DNA of 39,253 nucleotides, taken from assembly GCA_019694145.1 (NCBI GenBank), contig JAIBCJ010000009.1:1-39253 (forward strand), read 5' to 3'. The position numbers and the translations under genes are program-made. Positions 8,709 through 16,473 of the stretch are shown one piece after another. Every line of letters starts with the position of its first letter. Position 1 is the stretch's first letter. The stretch is from Solirubrobacterales bacterium. Lineage in GTDB: Bacteria > Actinomycetota > Thermoleophilia > Solirubrobacterales > 70-9. The notes under the pieces are model-generated. The model searched no databases, was not told the DNA's origin, and saw only the letters and a program-made list of their open reading frames with translations.

Positions 8709-8728
8709 AGCGGACCCGCGGGTCCGCT
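8709..8728. repeat. Perfect 20-bp palindrome at the end of the lactone-oxidase gene
   Basis: AGCGGACCCGCGGGTCCGCT is identical to its reverse complement. It covers part of the stop codon of the lactone-oxidase gene (8727-8729) and lies 22 bases upstream of the pump start. With no loop it is a poor terminator, so a second protein-binding site for the pump promoter is possible. It shares the GGACC/GGTCC core with the nearby dyad. Confidence 0.5.
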
Positions 8729-10058
8729 AAGCGCCGAGTACTTCGGTCACATAGGCGTTGCTGAAGTTCCGGTTCGGGTCGAGCTCGTCACGCACCTTCT
8801 GGAAGTCGGCCCAGCGGGGGAAGCTCGGGGCGAGGTCCTCCGCCGTCCGGAAGTGGAGCTTGCCCCAGTGCGGCCGGCCGTCGTACTCGCGGAAGATCCG
8901 TTCGATCTCCCGGAAGTAGGGCTCGTATTCCATGGTCCGGTGCTGATGGACCGCGATGTAGACGGTCGGCCGTTCGTGGGCCTGGCTGATCAGGGCGTCG
9001 TCACCGGCCGAGATCCGGCACTCGATCGGCATTGCCAGCGGGAAGTTTTCGGTTTCGATCAGCTCCAGTACCCGGTCGAGAGCCTCCGGCCCATGCTCGG
9101 CCGGGAGCGCGTATTCCATCTCGTTGAAGCGGATCGTCCGGTAGTTCGCAAAGACCCGGTGTGAAACATCGATCTGCTCCGACTGGGACATGAAGCCGGT
9201 CGAGAACCGGGCCATCTTCGGGATGGCCGACCGGAACCGCCCGGTCAGGCGGAGGGCGAGGTCACCGAGTCCGTTCTCGACCACCACGTCACCGAGGAAG
9301 CGATCGGCCTGCGAGCGGGGGGCGAGCGGCTGGTCGGTGCGGTTGCGGATCAGGGTCAGGGCGGTCCGGGTGTAGGGGAAGACGAAGAACTCGAAGTGCT
9401 CGTTTTCTTCCGTGATCCGGTCAAAACCGGCGAGCACCTGGTCGAGGTCCATCGGCGCATCGACCCGATGCAGGTTGAAGGCGGGGACGGTACGCAGGGT
9501 CACCGAGACCAGCACACCGAGCGACCCGACCGCGACCCGGGCGGCCAGCAACCCGTCGGAGCCCGGTTCCAGCTCGCGGATCTCCCCGTCGGCTCCCATG
9601 ATGCGGGCCTTCTCGATCTGTGCGGAGATGTTCGGCAGGGCACGGCCGGTTCCGTGAGTCCCGGTGGAAACGGCGCCGGCGATCGTCTGGCGATCGATGT
9701 CCCCGAGGTTCGGCATTGCCAGACCGAGGTGATCGAGTTCACGGTTGAGGTCGGCGAGAACCGTCCCCGCCCCGACCTCGACCAGGCCGGAATCCCGGTC
9801 GGCGGAGATCACCCCGGAGATCCGGGAGATGTCGAGCAGCAGGTCATCCGAAAGCGCGGTCGGCGTGAACGAATGTCCGGAGCCGACCGTGGTGATCTGG
9901 CGGCCGGCCGCGCCCGCCGCACCGACGACCTCGGCAAGCTCCCCGACCCCGCTGACCCGGATCAGGTCGCGCGGCCGGCAGCTCTGATGACCGGCCCAGT
10001 TGGTCCAGGCGTGCCCGCCGCTTCCGAGCTTCCGGGCGTCATAGTTCTCACCGACCAT
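8727..10058 (-). CDS. FAD-linked sugar-lactone oxidase (L-gulono/D-arabinono-1,4-lactone oxidase-like)
   Basis: This 443-residue flavoprotein belongs to the VAO/PCMH family. Relatives oxidise aldonolactones or polyols using oxygen or another acceptor. The FAD domain shows TTVGSGHSFTPTALSDDLLLD (about 56-76), where the His of GSGH is the usual covalent FAD attachment site, and IAGAVSTGTHGTGRALPN (about 126-143). The C-terminal ALO domain carries RPHWGKLHF (about 394-402) and ends LDPNRNFSNAYVTEVLG, both typical. The ATG at 10058 overlaps the stop of the upstream MFS gene by 11 bases, suggesting coexpression, perhaps with that transporter importing or exporting a related sugar acid. Alditol-oxidase-like activity is an alternative. 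Confidence 0.88.
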   Translation of the reverse strand: MVGENYDARKLGSGGHAWTNWAGHQSCRPRDLIRVSGVGELAEVVGAAGAAGRQITTVGSGHSFTPTALSDDLLLDISRISGVISADRDSGLVEVGAGTVLADLNRELDHLGLAMPNLGDIDRQTIAGAVSTGTHGTGRALPNISAQIEKARIMGADGEIRELEPGSDGLLAARVAVGSLGVLVSVTLRTVPAFNLHRVDAPMDLDQVLAGFDRITEENEHFEFFVFPYTRTALTLIRNRTDQPLAPRSQADRFLGDVVVENGLGDLALRLTGRFRSAIPKMARFSTGFMSQSEQIDVSHRVFANYRTIRFNEMEYALPAEHGPEALDRVLELIETENFPLAMPIECRISAGDDALISQAHERPTVYIAVHQHRTMEYEPYFREIERIFREYDGRPHWGKLHFRTAEDLAPSFPRWADFQKVRDELDPNRNFSNAYVTEVLGA

Positions 10059-11229
10059 CCGCTGTACCTGCTTCCTCGCTCAGGTCCGAAATCACCGGCG
10101 GTCCGATGCCGAGTGAACGGGCCACGATTCCCACCCCGGCCATCACGGCCGCGGCGACCAGACAGGGCAGAAGGTATCCGGCCGCACCGGCCAATGCGCC
10201 GCCGCCGATCGCGCCGATCATCTGGCCGCCGCCCCAGGCGACGTTCGATGCTCCCGAGGCGTAACCCTGGTTGACCCCGGCCGCGGTTGCTGTGTCGGTG
10301 ACCAGCGTGCTGGCCGGGGTGAAGGCCATTCCGGCCCCGAAGGACATCACCATCACCACTGCGAAGAGCAGTGAAAGCCGGTCGAATATCCCGAGGCCGA
10401 CCAGGGCGAGGATCAGGGCACCCGCCCCGATCAGGTAGGGCAGGGTGCGGCCGACCCGGTCCGAGATCCGCCCGATCACGGGACCGACCACCGCTTCGAC
10501 GACCGAGCCGGATGCGAAGGCGGCGGCGATCAGAAACGGCGACGCTCCGAGATCATCCATGCGGAGCGGGCCGATCACCACCACCAGCCCGAAGGCGACC
10601 GAAGGTCCGGCCAGCATCAGGACTCCGCTCGGCACGTCGGACTGGCGGATCCGGCGCCAGGCCTCGCCGAGGGGCTGGGACTCGACACCGGTCGGCTCGG
10701 GCAGGGTCACGGCGATCGTGATCAGGATCAGGGCCGCGACCAGGACCATGCTGAAGACCGGCTCGGTGCCGACCTGATGTGCGATCGCCCCAAGCGGCGC
10801 CCCGAGCAGCTCGCCGACCACCGCGGCCGCGATCACGATCCCGAGCAGCTCCCCCCGGCGCGCGGTCGGGGCCGCAACGACGACCCAGCTGATCGCGCCC
10901 GCCCACATCAACGCGCCGCAGCCGCCCTGGAGGAAACGGAGCAGATCAAGCAGCACGATGTGCTCGGCGAACCCGAAGAGCGGACTGCAGATTCCGATCC
11001 CGGTCAGGCCGGCGATCACGGTCTTCCTCGCTCCCACCCTGGCCACCAGCCAGCCGCCCGGAACCGCCATGACCAGCGAACCGGCGGCAAATGCACCGGC
11101 CAGCACCCCGATCGCCCCTTCGCTGAGGTGATGGTCGCTCTTGTAGCTGGGAAGCAGCGGGGTCAGTACCGAGAAGAATGTGACGTCAAGGAAGACGACC
11201 GCACAGGAAAGAAAGAGGAGACGACGCAC
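10048..11229 (-). CDS. MFS transporter (12-TM)
   Basis: This 393-residue membrane transporter has about 12 hydrophobic segments. The first reads LLFLSCAVVFLDVTFFSVL. The motif A region is GGWLVARVGARKTV (about 58-71), and a second copy, GRISDRVGRTLPYL, lies mid-protein, as expected for two 6-TM halves. It starts at a GTG (11229) and overlaps the lactone-oxidase gene by 11 bases. A small membrane-protein gene begins 38 bases away in the opposite direction. The substrate is not predictable; sugar or sugar-acid transport would fit the partner gene. Confidence 0.88.
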   Translation of the reverse strand: MRRLLFLSCAVVFLDVTFFSVLTPLLPSYKSDHHLSEGAIGVLAGAFAAGSLVMAVPGGWLVARVGARKTVIAGLTGIGICSPLFGFAEHIVLLDLLRFLQGGCGALMWAGAISWVVVAAPTARRGELLGIVIAAAVVGELLGAPLGAIAHQVGTEPVFSMVLVAALILITIAVTLPEPTGVESQPLGEAWRRIRQSDVPSGVLMLAGPSVAFGLVVVIGPLRMDDLGASPFLIAAAFASGSVVEAVVGPVIGRISDRVGRTLPYLIGAGALILALVGLGIFDRLSLLFAVVMVMSFGAGMAFTPASTLVTDTATAAGVNQGYASGASNVAWGGGQMIGAIGGGALAGAAGYLLPCLVAAAVMAGVGIVARSLGIGPPVISDLSEEAGTADGR

Positions 11230-11267
11230 GACCCCATCCTGACAGGCGGTCGTGGGATAGTTACGGC

Positions 11268-11447
11268 ATGAGCAAGATGGGTGAAGTCGAATCCGAGGAA
11301 GAGATCCGCAAAGAGATGGAGGAGCTCGGAGTCAGCAATGACGCGACCGGCTCCCCGGATGTCCTGATGTCGGGACCGATGATCCAGGTGACGGTGATCG
11401 TCCTCGTCGTCCTCCTCGTCGCCGGCGCGCTCTTCCTCGTCTTCTAG
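11268..11447 (+). CDS. Small single-pass membrane protein (59 aa)
   Basis: A short reading frame from an ATG to TAG, starting MSKMGEVESEEEIRKEMEEL. The first 40 residues are strongly acidic and probably helical. The last 20 are a continuous hydrophobic segment (VTVIVLVVLLVAGALFLVF) with only the final residue of the protein at its end, so it is a predicted tail-anchored protein. GATAGT lies six bases upstream of the ATG, a possible leaderless promoter shared in a 38-base divergent region with the MFS gene. No family is recognised. The coherent amphipathic-plus-membrane layout supports a real gene. Confidence 0.65.
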   Translation: MSKMGEVESEEEIRKEMEELGVSNDATGSPDVLMSGPMIQVTVIVLVVLLVAGALFLVF

Positions 11448-11512
11448 CCGCGGCGGCTCAATCCCGCCAATCGACCCGCGGCCTGTCAGAATCCCCGGGC
11501 CGAACAGGCCAC

Positions 11513-11601
11513 GGAGGGGTGGCAGAGCGGTTGAATGCACTGGTCTTGAAAACCAGCATGCGTCTTACGGCGTATCGAGGGTTCGAATCCCTCCCCCTCC
11601 G
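11513..11601 (+). tRNA. tRNA-Ser (anticodon TGA)
   Basis: An 89-base class II tRNA. The acceptor stem GGAGGGG pairs with CCCCTCC, with discriminator G. The anticodon stem CTGGT/ACCAG encloses CTTGAAA, giving anticodon TGA. The variable arm is long, and the T arm contains GGTTCGAATCC. CCA is not encoded. It is convergent with the nucleotidyltransferase gene downstream. Confidence 0.97.
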
Positions 11602-11689
11602 CTCCACACCACAAATCTCGCTCTTGGTGCGGGCCTGGCAGGATGCTTCTGTGATTCTGCCAATCTCGAAGCCGAAGCTCGGGCGTGCT

Positions 11690-12166
11690 TCAGTCCTCGG
11701 GCCGGGCTGGCAAGCTCCCATGAGTTGCTTCGAGATCCGAGAGATCCGCGAGATCGCGCTCTCTGCCTGCTGCGCGCTTCAGGGCAACCAGGTCGGCAAG
11801 TGAACAGATCGGGGCTTCGACAGCGTCGATGCGGCGGATCTCGGATCTCTCCAGCAGGTTGACAAAGCTCACCGAGGCCGTCTCTTCCGAAAGCAAGTCG
11901 ATTTCGCCCAGTGGCGTCGACAGATGAACCGACCGGCCAGCGGAGAAGGCGTTCTCCAGGAGAGGTGACCCATCGGGTCGGGTCGCACCCCATTTCTCTG
12001 CCAACGAACGAATCGCCTCCAGATTGGACGGGTCAGGGTCATAGACAACATCCACATCCCGGGTGGCGCGCACCACACCGTGACGGATCAACGCGATACC
12101 GCCAACTACCACGTACCGGACCCCTGCAGCATTCAAGTCCTTGAGTATGCGACCAAAGTCGGTCAC
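11690..12166 (-). CDS. Nucleotidyltransferase-fold protein (toxin-antitoxin-like)
   Basis: This 158-residue protein carries the Pol-beta nucleotidyltransferase signature. VVVGGIALIRHGVVRATRDVDVV (about 18-40) supplies the GG and D-x-D elements, and GEIDLL (about 87-92) can supply the third acidic residue. Such minimal proteins resemble AbiEii/MenT-like or DUF6036-type nucleotidyltransferases found in toxin-antitoxin and defence modules. It overlaps a 71-residue upstream gene by 4 bases, the usual layout of a two-gene TA operon. MenT-type toxins of mycobacteria add nucleotides to tRNA acceptor ends, including tRNA-Ser, but whether this protein acts on tRNA is unknown. A non-toxin housekeeping role remains possible. 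Confidence 0.75.
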   Translation of the reverse strand: MTDFGRILKDLNAAGVRYVVVGGIALIRHGVVRATRDVDVVYDPDPSNLEAIRSLAEKWGATRPDGSPLLENAFSAGRSVHLSTPLGEIDLLSEETASVSFVNLLERSEIRRIDAVEAPICSLADLVALKRAAGRERDLADLSDLEATHGSLPARPED

Positions 12167-12378
12167 CGCGGCTCGATGAGCCGATCGGCCATCTTGCTCA
12201 GAGTGATTCCCTCCTCAAGCAAATCCTCGGCGGGACGGCCAGCGTCACGAACGAGGCGATACTCGCGCCAGGCCGCGATAGCAGCCGCGTCATCGCCGTT
12301 TGCCTCCGCCTCATGCGCTCTTCTAGACGCCTCTTCCAGGCGAACGGTGTGAGGAGTCTTGCTGGTCTGAACGCCCAC
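12163..12378 (-). CDS. Small partner of the nucleotidyltransferase (hypothetical, antitoxin-like)
   Basis: A 71-residue soluble, mostly helical, charged protein. It reads EEASRRAHEAEANGDDAAAIA near residue 15, then WREYRLVRDAG and LLEEGITLSKMADRLIEPR. No DNA-binding motif is obvious. The GTG start has TATCCT six bases upstream and no ribosome site, so it probably begins a leaderless two-gene message with the nucleotidyltransferase. Its position first in the operon and its small size suit an antitoxin, but this is inferred from layout only. Confidence 0.65.
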   Translation of the reverse strand: MGVQTSKTPHTVRLEEASRRAHEAEANGDDAAAIAAWREYRLVRDAGRPAEDLLEEGITLSKMADRLIEPR

Positions 12379-12384
12379 GGGTCA

Positions 12385-12390
12385 AGGATA
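12385..12390 (-). promoter_or_regulatory. -10 box of a likely leaderless promoter
   Basis: On the minus strand TATCCT is followed by six bases and the GTG at 12378. It would start the small-protein/nucleotidyltransferase operon at or beside its first codon. Confidence 0.45.
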
Positions 12391-12493
12391 GCCCGACAGC
12401 GTCGGTTTCATGTGGGTTTCGGCCGGCAAGAGTCCCGCTGGACGGCTTGCGAATGTAGGCTTCGCCCGTCCTTGATCCCGTCCGGAGGTTGAT

Positions 12494-12817
12494 GTGAGGA
12501 GAGCTTTGGGAGTTGCCGCATGCGCGGTGCTGTTGATCGCCGGTTGCGGAGGAGTTGCGGAGCTCGACTCCAGCGAGACTGACACGGTGAACGCCGCCAA
12601 CTCGGCCGTGGCGGATGCCACCGCGAGCGGATCGCTGAAACCCGGGGATCAGGCGAAGCTCGAAGCGTTGATGGTTCTCTGCCACGAGAAACCCCTGGCG
12701 GAATCGGATGGCGAGTCGATGCGCGAGCTGATCACCCGGCTCGCACCGGAGCTGAAGAGTGCCGATCCGAAGATGTCCCGGCGCCTCAAGCGGTTCGCCA
12801 CCGACGGCTGCAACTGA
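12494..12817 (+). CDS. Small lipoprotein (hypothetical)
   Basis: This 107-residue exported lipoprotein has signal peptide MRRALGVAACAVLLIAG and lipobox LIAGC, so lipidation is expected on Cys18. The mature part is acidic, then helical, with two further cysteines (LMVLCHEKP, TDGCN at the C-terminus) that could form a disulfide. The GTG start has CGGAGG about five bases upstream. No family is recognised. It converges with the first SGNH gene, with only 34 bases between the stops. Confidence 0.75.
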   Translation: MRRALGVAACAVLLIAGCGGVAELDSSETDTVNAANSAVADATASGSLKPGDQAKLEALMVLCHEKPLAESDGESMRELITRLAPELKSADPKMSRRLKRFATDGCN

Positions 12818-12851
12818 GCGCTCCCCGGCCGGCCAGCCGGAACCGGGTCGC

Positions 12852-13817
12852 TCAATCGCTGGTTGCCTGGCCGTTCATCGGGGAGGGGATCGACCGGACC
12901 AGGTACCCGGGCCGTGACCGTTCATCGGACGAATCGTTCGAAAGGACCGGCTTGACGTCCCTTCCGTTCCAGGGATCGTTCAGGTTCCGGCCGAGCCACC
13001 GGTTCCGGGTCCGGACCCAGGCCGCTGCCAGGTGGCCGTAATTGCGGTAGACCAGGTGGCGGCCGTCGACCGCGTAGCACCGGCGGCCGGGGCATAGCAT
13101 CGGCTGCGGATCGATCACTCCGACACCGTCCACCCTTCCGGCCGCCTTGAATTCGTATGACCAGGCCTTCCTGCGGGTTGACCTGAAATCACACCTCTGC
13201 GGGCGGGTCGGGTTCCTGCGCAGGCAGTCGGTGACGCTGAACGGCGCGGCCGAGTGGTCCCGGATCAGAACGACCTTTCTCGACCAGCGCTTCAGGTACC
13301 TCAAGGTCCTGATCATGCCGTGGACCAGCGGGCGTTCGCTCGCCTGGCGGTCCAGCCCACGGCGCTTGCGAAGGGTCCAGTAATGGTGGTAATTCGCGGC
13401 CGAGGCGACCACGACCAGACCGGGTCGCAAACGCCTGATCCGCTTCAGGGAGTTGTGCCGCCAGGTGTTGCAGTAGCGGTCGATGTTGGTCAGGGCGGCC
13501 GGGCAGCTGGCCCGGGTCAGGACGATCACCTGCCAGTGGTCGGCCCGGGCCAGCCTGAGCAGGGCAGGACCCCACTCGGCGGCGTGCGAATCACCAAACA
13601 GGACCACCCTCCGTTTCGAGTTCCGGTAGCCGAACCGGCAGGGCCTGGACCTGAGCTGCCCGTCGCCGACGATACAGCCCTGACGATAGACCTCGCCGTC
13701 GTCAAATTTGACGCGGTCGAGCTTCGGGATGAAGCCCGCCTCGCCAATGGCGCCTGACAACAGAAACGCGATGCCGCAGATCACCGCAGCCAGAGAAATT
13801 CGACCGTGCCCAACCAT
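12852..13817 (-). CDS. Secreted stand-alone SGNH-domain protein 1
   Basis: This exported protein consists of the SGNH hydrolase-like domain that usually forms the C-terminal part of OafB-type acyltransferase-3 proteins, here without the membrane acyltransferase. It is 321 aa from the ATG at 13817; an upstream TTG at 13838 is also open and has AGGA six bases before it. After an N-terminal hydrophobic export signal come VVLFGDSHAAEWGPAL (nucleophile Ser77), TRASCPAAL and LVVVASAANYHHYW. Eight cysteines match those of the two paralogues at 16474 and 17336, suggesting four disulfides. The C-terminal catalytic dyad position reads N-Y-G-H (Asn259, His262) where paralogue 3 has D-R-F-H. A separate D-G-R-H occurs nine residues earlier. 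Removal or transfer of O-acyl groups on surface glycans is the likely type of role. Confidence 0.85.
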   Translation of the reverse strand: MVGHGRISLAAVICGIAFLLSGAIGEAGFIPKLDRVKFDDGEVYRQGCIVGDGQLRSRPCRFGYRNSKRRVVLFGDSHAAEWGPALLRLARADHWQVIVLTRASCPAALTNIDRYCNTWRHNSLKRIRRLRPGLVVVASAANYHHYWTLRKRRGLDRQASERPLVHGMIRTLRYLKRWSRKVVLIRDHSAAPFSVTDCLRRNPTRPQRCDFRSTRRKAWSYEFKAAGRVDGVGVIDPQPMLCPGRRCYAVDGRHLVYRNYGHLAAAWVRTRNRWLGRNLNDPWNGRDVKPVLSNDSSDERSRPGYLVRSIPSPMNGQATSD

Positions 13818-13894
13818 GAAAAACCGCTTCCCATTCAAGCATAATCCTGACTCTCCAAGTCAAGAAGTACTCATGCCCGGGGATGTCACCGGCG

Positions 13895-15772
13895 CTACTT
13901 TCCGGTCTTCTTCCTGACCAGCTTCACGGTCTTCGTCATGGTCTTCGCGGTGCCACCGGTCGGGGTGAACCGGACCTTGACCGCGAGGCCGACCTTGCCC
14001 CTCTTCTTGAGGGTCTTCGTCGCCTTGCCCCTGGCCTTGACGGCCAGGGTGACGGTCGATTTCGCCCGGGCCGACTTCGAACTGGCGGCAACAGTCTTCG
14101 AGCCGAGCAGCTGCACCTTGCCGGCGCCCGGCACCTTGACCTGGAGGGTCGCGGTGCCCTGCTTAGTGTTCAGCTTCAACCTGCCGAAGGTGAAGGCGTT
14201 CGAAGGCGGATCGACCGGACCGGAGGTGTCGACCGTGAAGGTCCGGGAGTCCGGGGTCGAGTCCTGGTTGCCGAACTTGTCCCGGGCGTAAACCCTGAAC
14301 TCGTGCTGGCCGTCAGACAAGCCTGTGTATGTCTTCGTGGAGGCGCAGGCTTCCGCATCAGCACCGTCGATGCTGCAGAAGAACTGGGCCGGCGACTTGT
14401 TCGAGCTGAAGGCGAAGTCCGCCTGGCTTGTGGTGATCGTTCCGGAAGGACCTGAGTCGATGGTCGTTTCCGGCTTGATCTGATCCATCTCGAACTCGAA
14501 AGTCGCCGGGGTCGGGTCGACGTTGCCGGCGCTGTCGGTCGCGCGGACCCTGAACGTACTGACTCCCGGGCTGACCTGGACGATCGTGGCCGGAGAGCTG
14601 CAGAGAAGCCAGTCGTCATCGCCGCCGTCGCACTCGAAGTAGGAACCGGGTTCGGTCGAATGGAAGTCGAAGTAGGCGGTGGATTCGTTGGTGAACTGGT
14701 TCGGGGTACCGTCGAGGATCGTTTCCGGCGGCTGTCCGTCAACCGTGAACGTGCGGGTCTGGTCCGCCTCACTGCCCAGCGAGCTGACCGCGTGGACCCG
14801 GAAGGTCCAGTCACCGTCGGCCAGGGACTCGGGCGGGGCATAAGGCGAGGTGCAGGGAGTCCACGCAGGAGTGCCCTGATCAATCGAGCAGGTGAGAGTC
14901 ACGCCGGAGCTGGTGAATCCGAAGGAAGGCGTGCGGTTGCTGGTCGGCCCCGAGGGACCGGAATTGATCGTCAGGGTTGGCGGGCTTACCCCGCTGTCAA
15001 CCGCGACGGCGACGGGGTTGCCGGCGTTCTGGATGAAGCTGGTGTTGGCACCGGACCCGTCCAGATTGGCGCGGGCGATCCGGCCCGGACCCGGCAAGGT
15101 CCAGTAGATGTGGCTGGAATCAACCGCGATTCCGTCAGTTGTCGCGGCGCCGGTGATGAAGCTCTGGTTGACGCCGGTCCCGTTCAGGTTGGCACGGCCG
15201 ATTCCGTTCGTGGTATCCCCGGCCCAGTAGATGTAGCTCCCGTTGACGGCGATCCCCCGGACTCCGCTCAGGCCGCTGATGAAATCGGGGTCGGCCCCGG
15301 TGCCGTCGATGTTTGCGCGACCGATCGCGTTGCCACTGTGACTCCAGTAGATGTAGGACCCGCTGACGGTTACCGAGTCCGGCTGCAATCCGGTGTTGGT
15401 GATGAAGGCCTGGTCGAGGACGCCGGTGTTCCGGTTCTTTCGCCCGATCGAAGTGCCGGCAATGTTCGTGTAGTACGCGTAGGTCGAATCGATCGCGACG
15501 CCCCAGGCGCTGGTTATGCCGGTCGGAATCCAGGCGCTGAGAGTTTCTCCGCTGCCGTCGATGTTCGCCCGACGGACCGAGTTGTCGGTGTTGTTCGCCC
15601 AGTAGATCCCGGTGCCGTCGATCGCAACGGCCGTCGGGTTGCCGACCGACCACCAGAGGAAGTCGGAGTCAACGCCCGTTCCGTCGTTCTCGGCCCGGGA
15701 GATCTGGTCACCCGCCGTATCGCCCCAGTAGATGTGAGCCTCGGAGCGGCCGACGCCGATAATTAGGGTCAA
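13895..15772 (-). CDS. Secreted six-bladed beta-propeller with Ig-like domains; signal peptide interrupted by a stop
   Basis: The 625 residues open from a TTG at 15772 contain six repeats of about 43 residues with consensus IYWxxxxxxxIgRANxDGtGxxxxFI (about residues 13-270). This is a YWTD/NHL-like propeller. Three Ig-like modules follow (SGPSGP, FTVDGQPPETILDGTP, DQIKPETTIDSGPSG), each with paired cysteines. The C-terminus is a Lys-rich beta domain from about 530 (GRLKLNTKQGTATLQVKVPG) of a type common in Solirubrobacterales surface proteins. In the same frame just upstream lie an ATG (15814) and residues MGAMAA, then TGA (15794-15796), then ALALLFALTLIIGVG. With the TGA read as a sense codon this is a textbook signal peptide. 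The gene may therefore be a pseudogene, a TTG-restarted variant, or carry a sequence error. Confidence 0.75.
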   Translation of the reverse strand: MTLIIGVGRSEAHIYWGDTAGDQISRAENDGTGVDSDFLWWSVGNPTAVAIDGTGIYWANNTDNSVRRANIDGSGETLSAWIPTGITSAWGVAIDSTYAYYTNIAGTSIGRKNRNTGVLDQAFITNTGLQPDSVTVSGSYIYWSHSGNAIGRANIDGTGADPDFISGLSGVRGIAVNGSYIYWAGDTTNGIGRANLNGTGVNQSFITGAATTDGIAVDSSHIYWTLPGPGRIARANLDGSGANTSFIQNAGNPVAVAVDSGVSPPTLTINSGPSGPTSNRTPSFGFTSSGVTLTCSIDQGTPAWTPCTSPYAPPESLADGDWTFRVHAVSSLGSEADQTRTFTVDGQPPETILDGTPNQFTNESTAYFDFHSTEPGSYFECDGGDDDWLLCSSPATIVQVSPGVSTFRVRATDSAGNVDPTPATFEFEMDQIKPETTIDSGPSGTITTSQADFAFSSNKSPAQFFCSIDGADAEACASTKTYTGLSDGQHEFRVYARDKFGNQDSTPDSRTFTVDTSGPVDPPSNAFTFGRLKLNTKQGTATLQVKVPGAGKVQLLGSKTVAASSKSARAKSTVTLAVKARGKATKTLKKRGKVGLAVKVRFTPTGGTAKTMTKTVKLVRKKTGK

Positions 15773-15793
15773 TGCGAAGAGCAGGGCAAGCGC

Positions 15794-15796
15794 TCA
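15794..15796 (-). other. In-frame TGA inside the presumptive signal peptide of the propeller gene
   Basis: The codon series from ATG 15814 is ATG GGG GCG ATG GCT GCG TGA GCG CTT GCC CTG CTC TTC GCA TTG. A single C-to-T change from CGA (Arg) would create this TGA. An Arg there gives a normal n-region before the hydrophobic core. Confidence 0.7.
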
Positions 15797-15858
15797 CGCA
15801 GCCATCGCCCCCATGTGCCTGATTCTGTGGGTCAAAGCGTCTTGCCTCTCGAGTAGGA

Positions 15859-16446
15859 ATGTCGAACAACAATAGTCCAGAAGATTTCCCGAACTTCCTG
15901 AATAACCCGGTCGAAACCGTCGCGGAGCGGTTGCTCGGTTGCTTTTTCGAGCGAAATCTGGGCGGGCGCCGGATGCTGGCCCGGATCGTCGAGACCGAGG
16001 CCTACGACGAAGGGGATGCCGCCAGCCACTCGCACCGGGGCAGGACGGCACGAACCGAGGTCATGTTCGGCGAGGCGGGTTACCTGTACGTGTACTTCAC
16101 CTACGGAATGCACTATTGCTGCAACGTGGTCACCGGCGAGGCCGGACACGGGTCGGCCGTGCTGATTCGGGCCGTGGAACCGGTCGAGGGCATCGACTCG
16201 ATGGAGGAGCGTCGCGGGCTTCACGGCCGGAACCTCACCAACGGACCGGCCAAGCTCTGCCAGGCCCTCGACATCGACCTGCGGCTCGGCGGTCACGACC
16301 TGCGCGAGGAGCCCCTGCGGCTCCTGACCGGAGAGCTGCTTCCGGGTGAATCCTCGACCTGCACCACCAGGATCGGGATCAGCAAGGCAACCGAGCTGCT
16401 TCGCCGGCACTACATCGCCGGCAACCCCTGGGTCTCCCGCCACTAG
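15859..16446 (+). CDS. 3-methyladenine DNA glycosylase (AAG/MPG family)
   Basis: This 195-residue base-excision repair enzyme removes alkylated purines such as 3-methyladenine and hypoxanthine. It belongs to the eukaryotic-type AAG family, not AlkA or Tag. ARIVETEAYDEGDAASHSHRG (about 41-61) contains catalytic Glu47 and the intercalating Tyr49. YLYVYFTYGMHYCCNVV (about 75-91) and AVLIRAVEPVEGI (about 100-112) are family blocks, and NLTNGPAKLCQAL supplies the DNA-contacting loop. The length is typical. The ATG is preceded by a short TAGGA. It diverges from the propeller gene and converges with the second SGNH gene. Confidence 0.95.
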   Translation: MSNNNSPEDFPNFLNNPVETVAERLLGCFFERNLGGRRMLARIVETEAYDEGDAASHSHRGRTARTEVMFGEAGYLYVYFTYGMHYCCNVVTGEAGHGSAVLIRAVEPVEGIDSMEERRGLHGRNLTNGPAKLCQALDIDLRLGGHDLREEPLRLLTGELLPGESSTCTTRIGISKATELLRRHYIAGNPWVSRH

Positions 16447-16447
16447 C

Positions 16448-16466
16448 GGAGCGGACTGCCCGCTCC
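16448..16466. terminator. Hairpin between convergent glycosylase and SGNH-2 genes
   Basis: GGAGCGG and CCGCTCC form a perfect 7-bp stem around ACTGC immediately after the glycosylase stop and 7 bases beyond the SGNH-2 stop. There is no T tract, so termination in either direction is only plausible. Confidence 0.4.
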
Positions 16467-16473
16467 TGGGCGG

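Noticed and set aside
15794-16051. 85-codon minus-strand frame ending at the TGA before the propeller gene
   Set aside because: Most of it is antisense to the DNA glycosylase; only its last six codons are relevant, as the broken signal peptide start.
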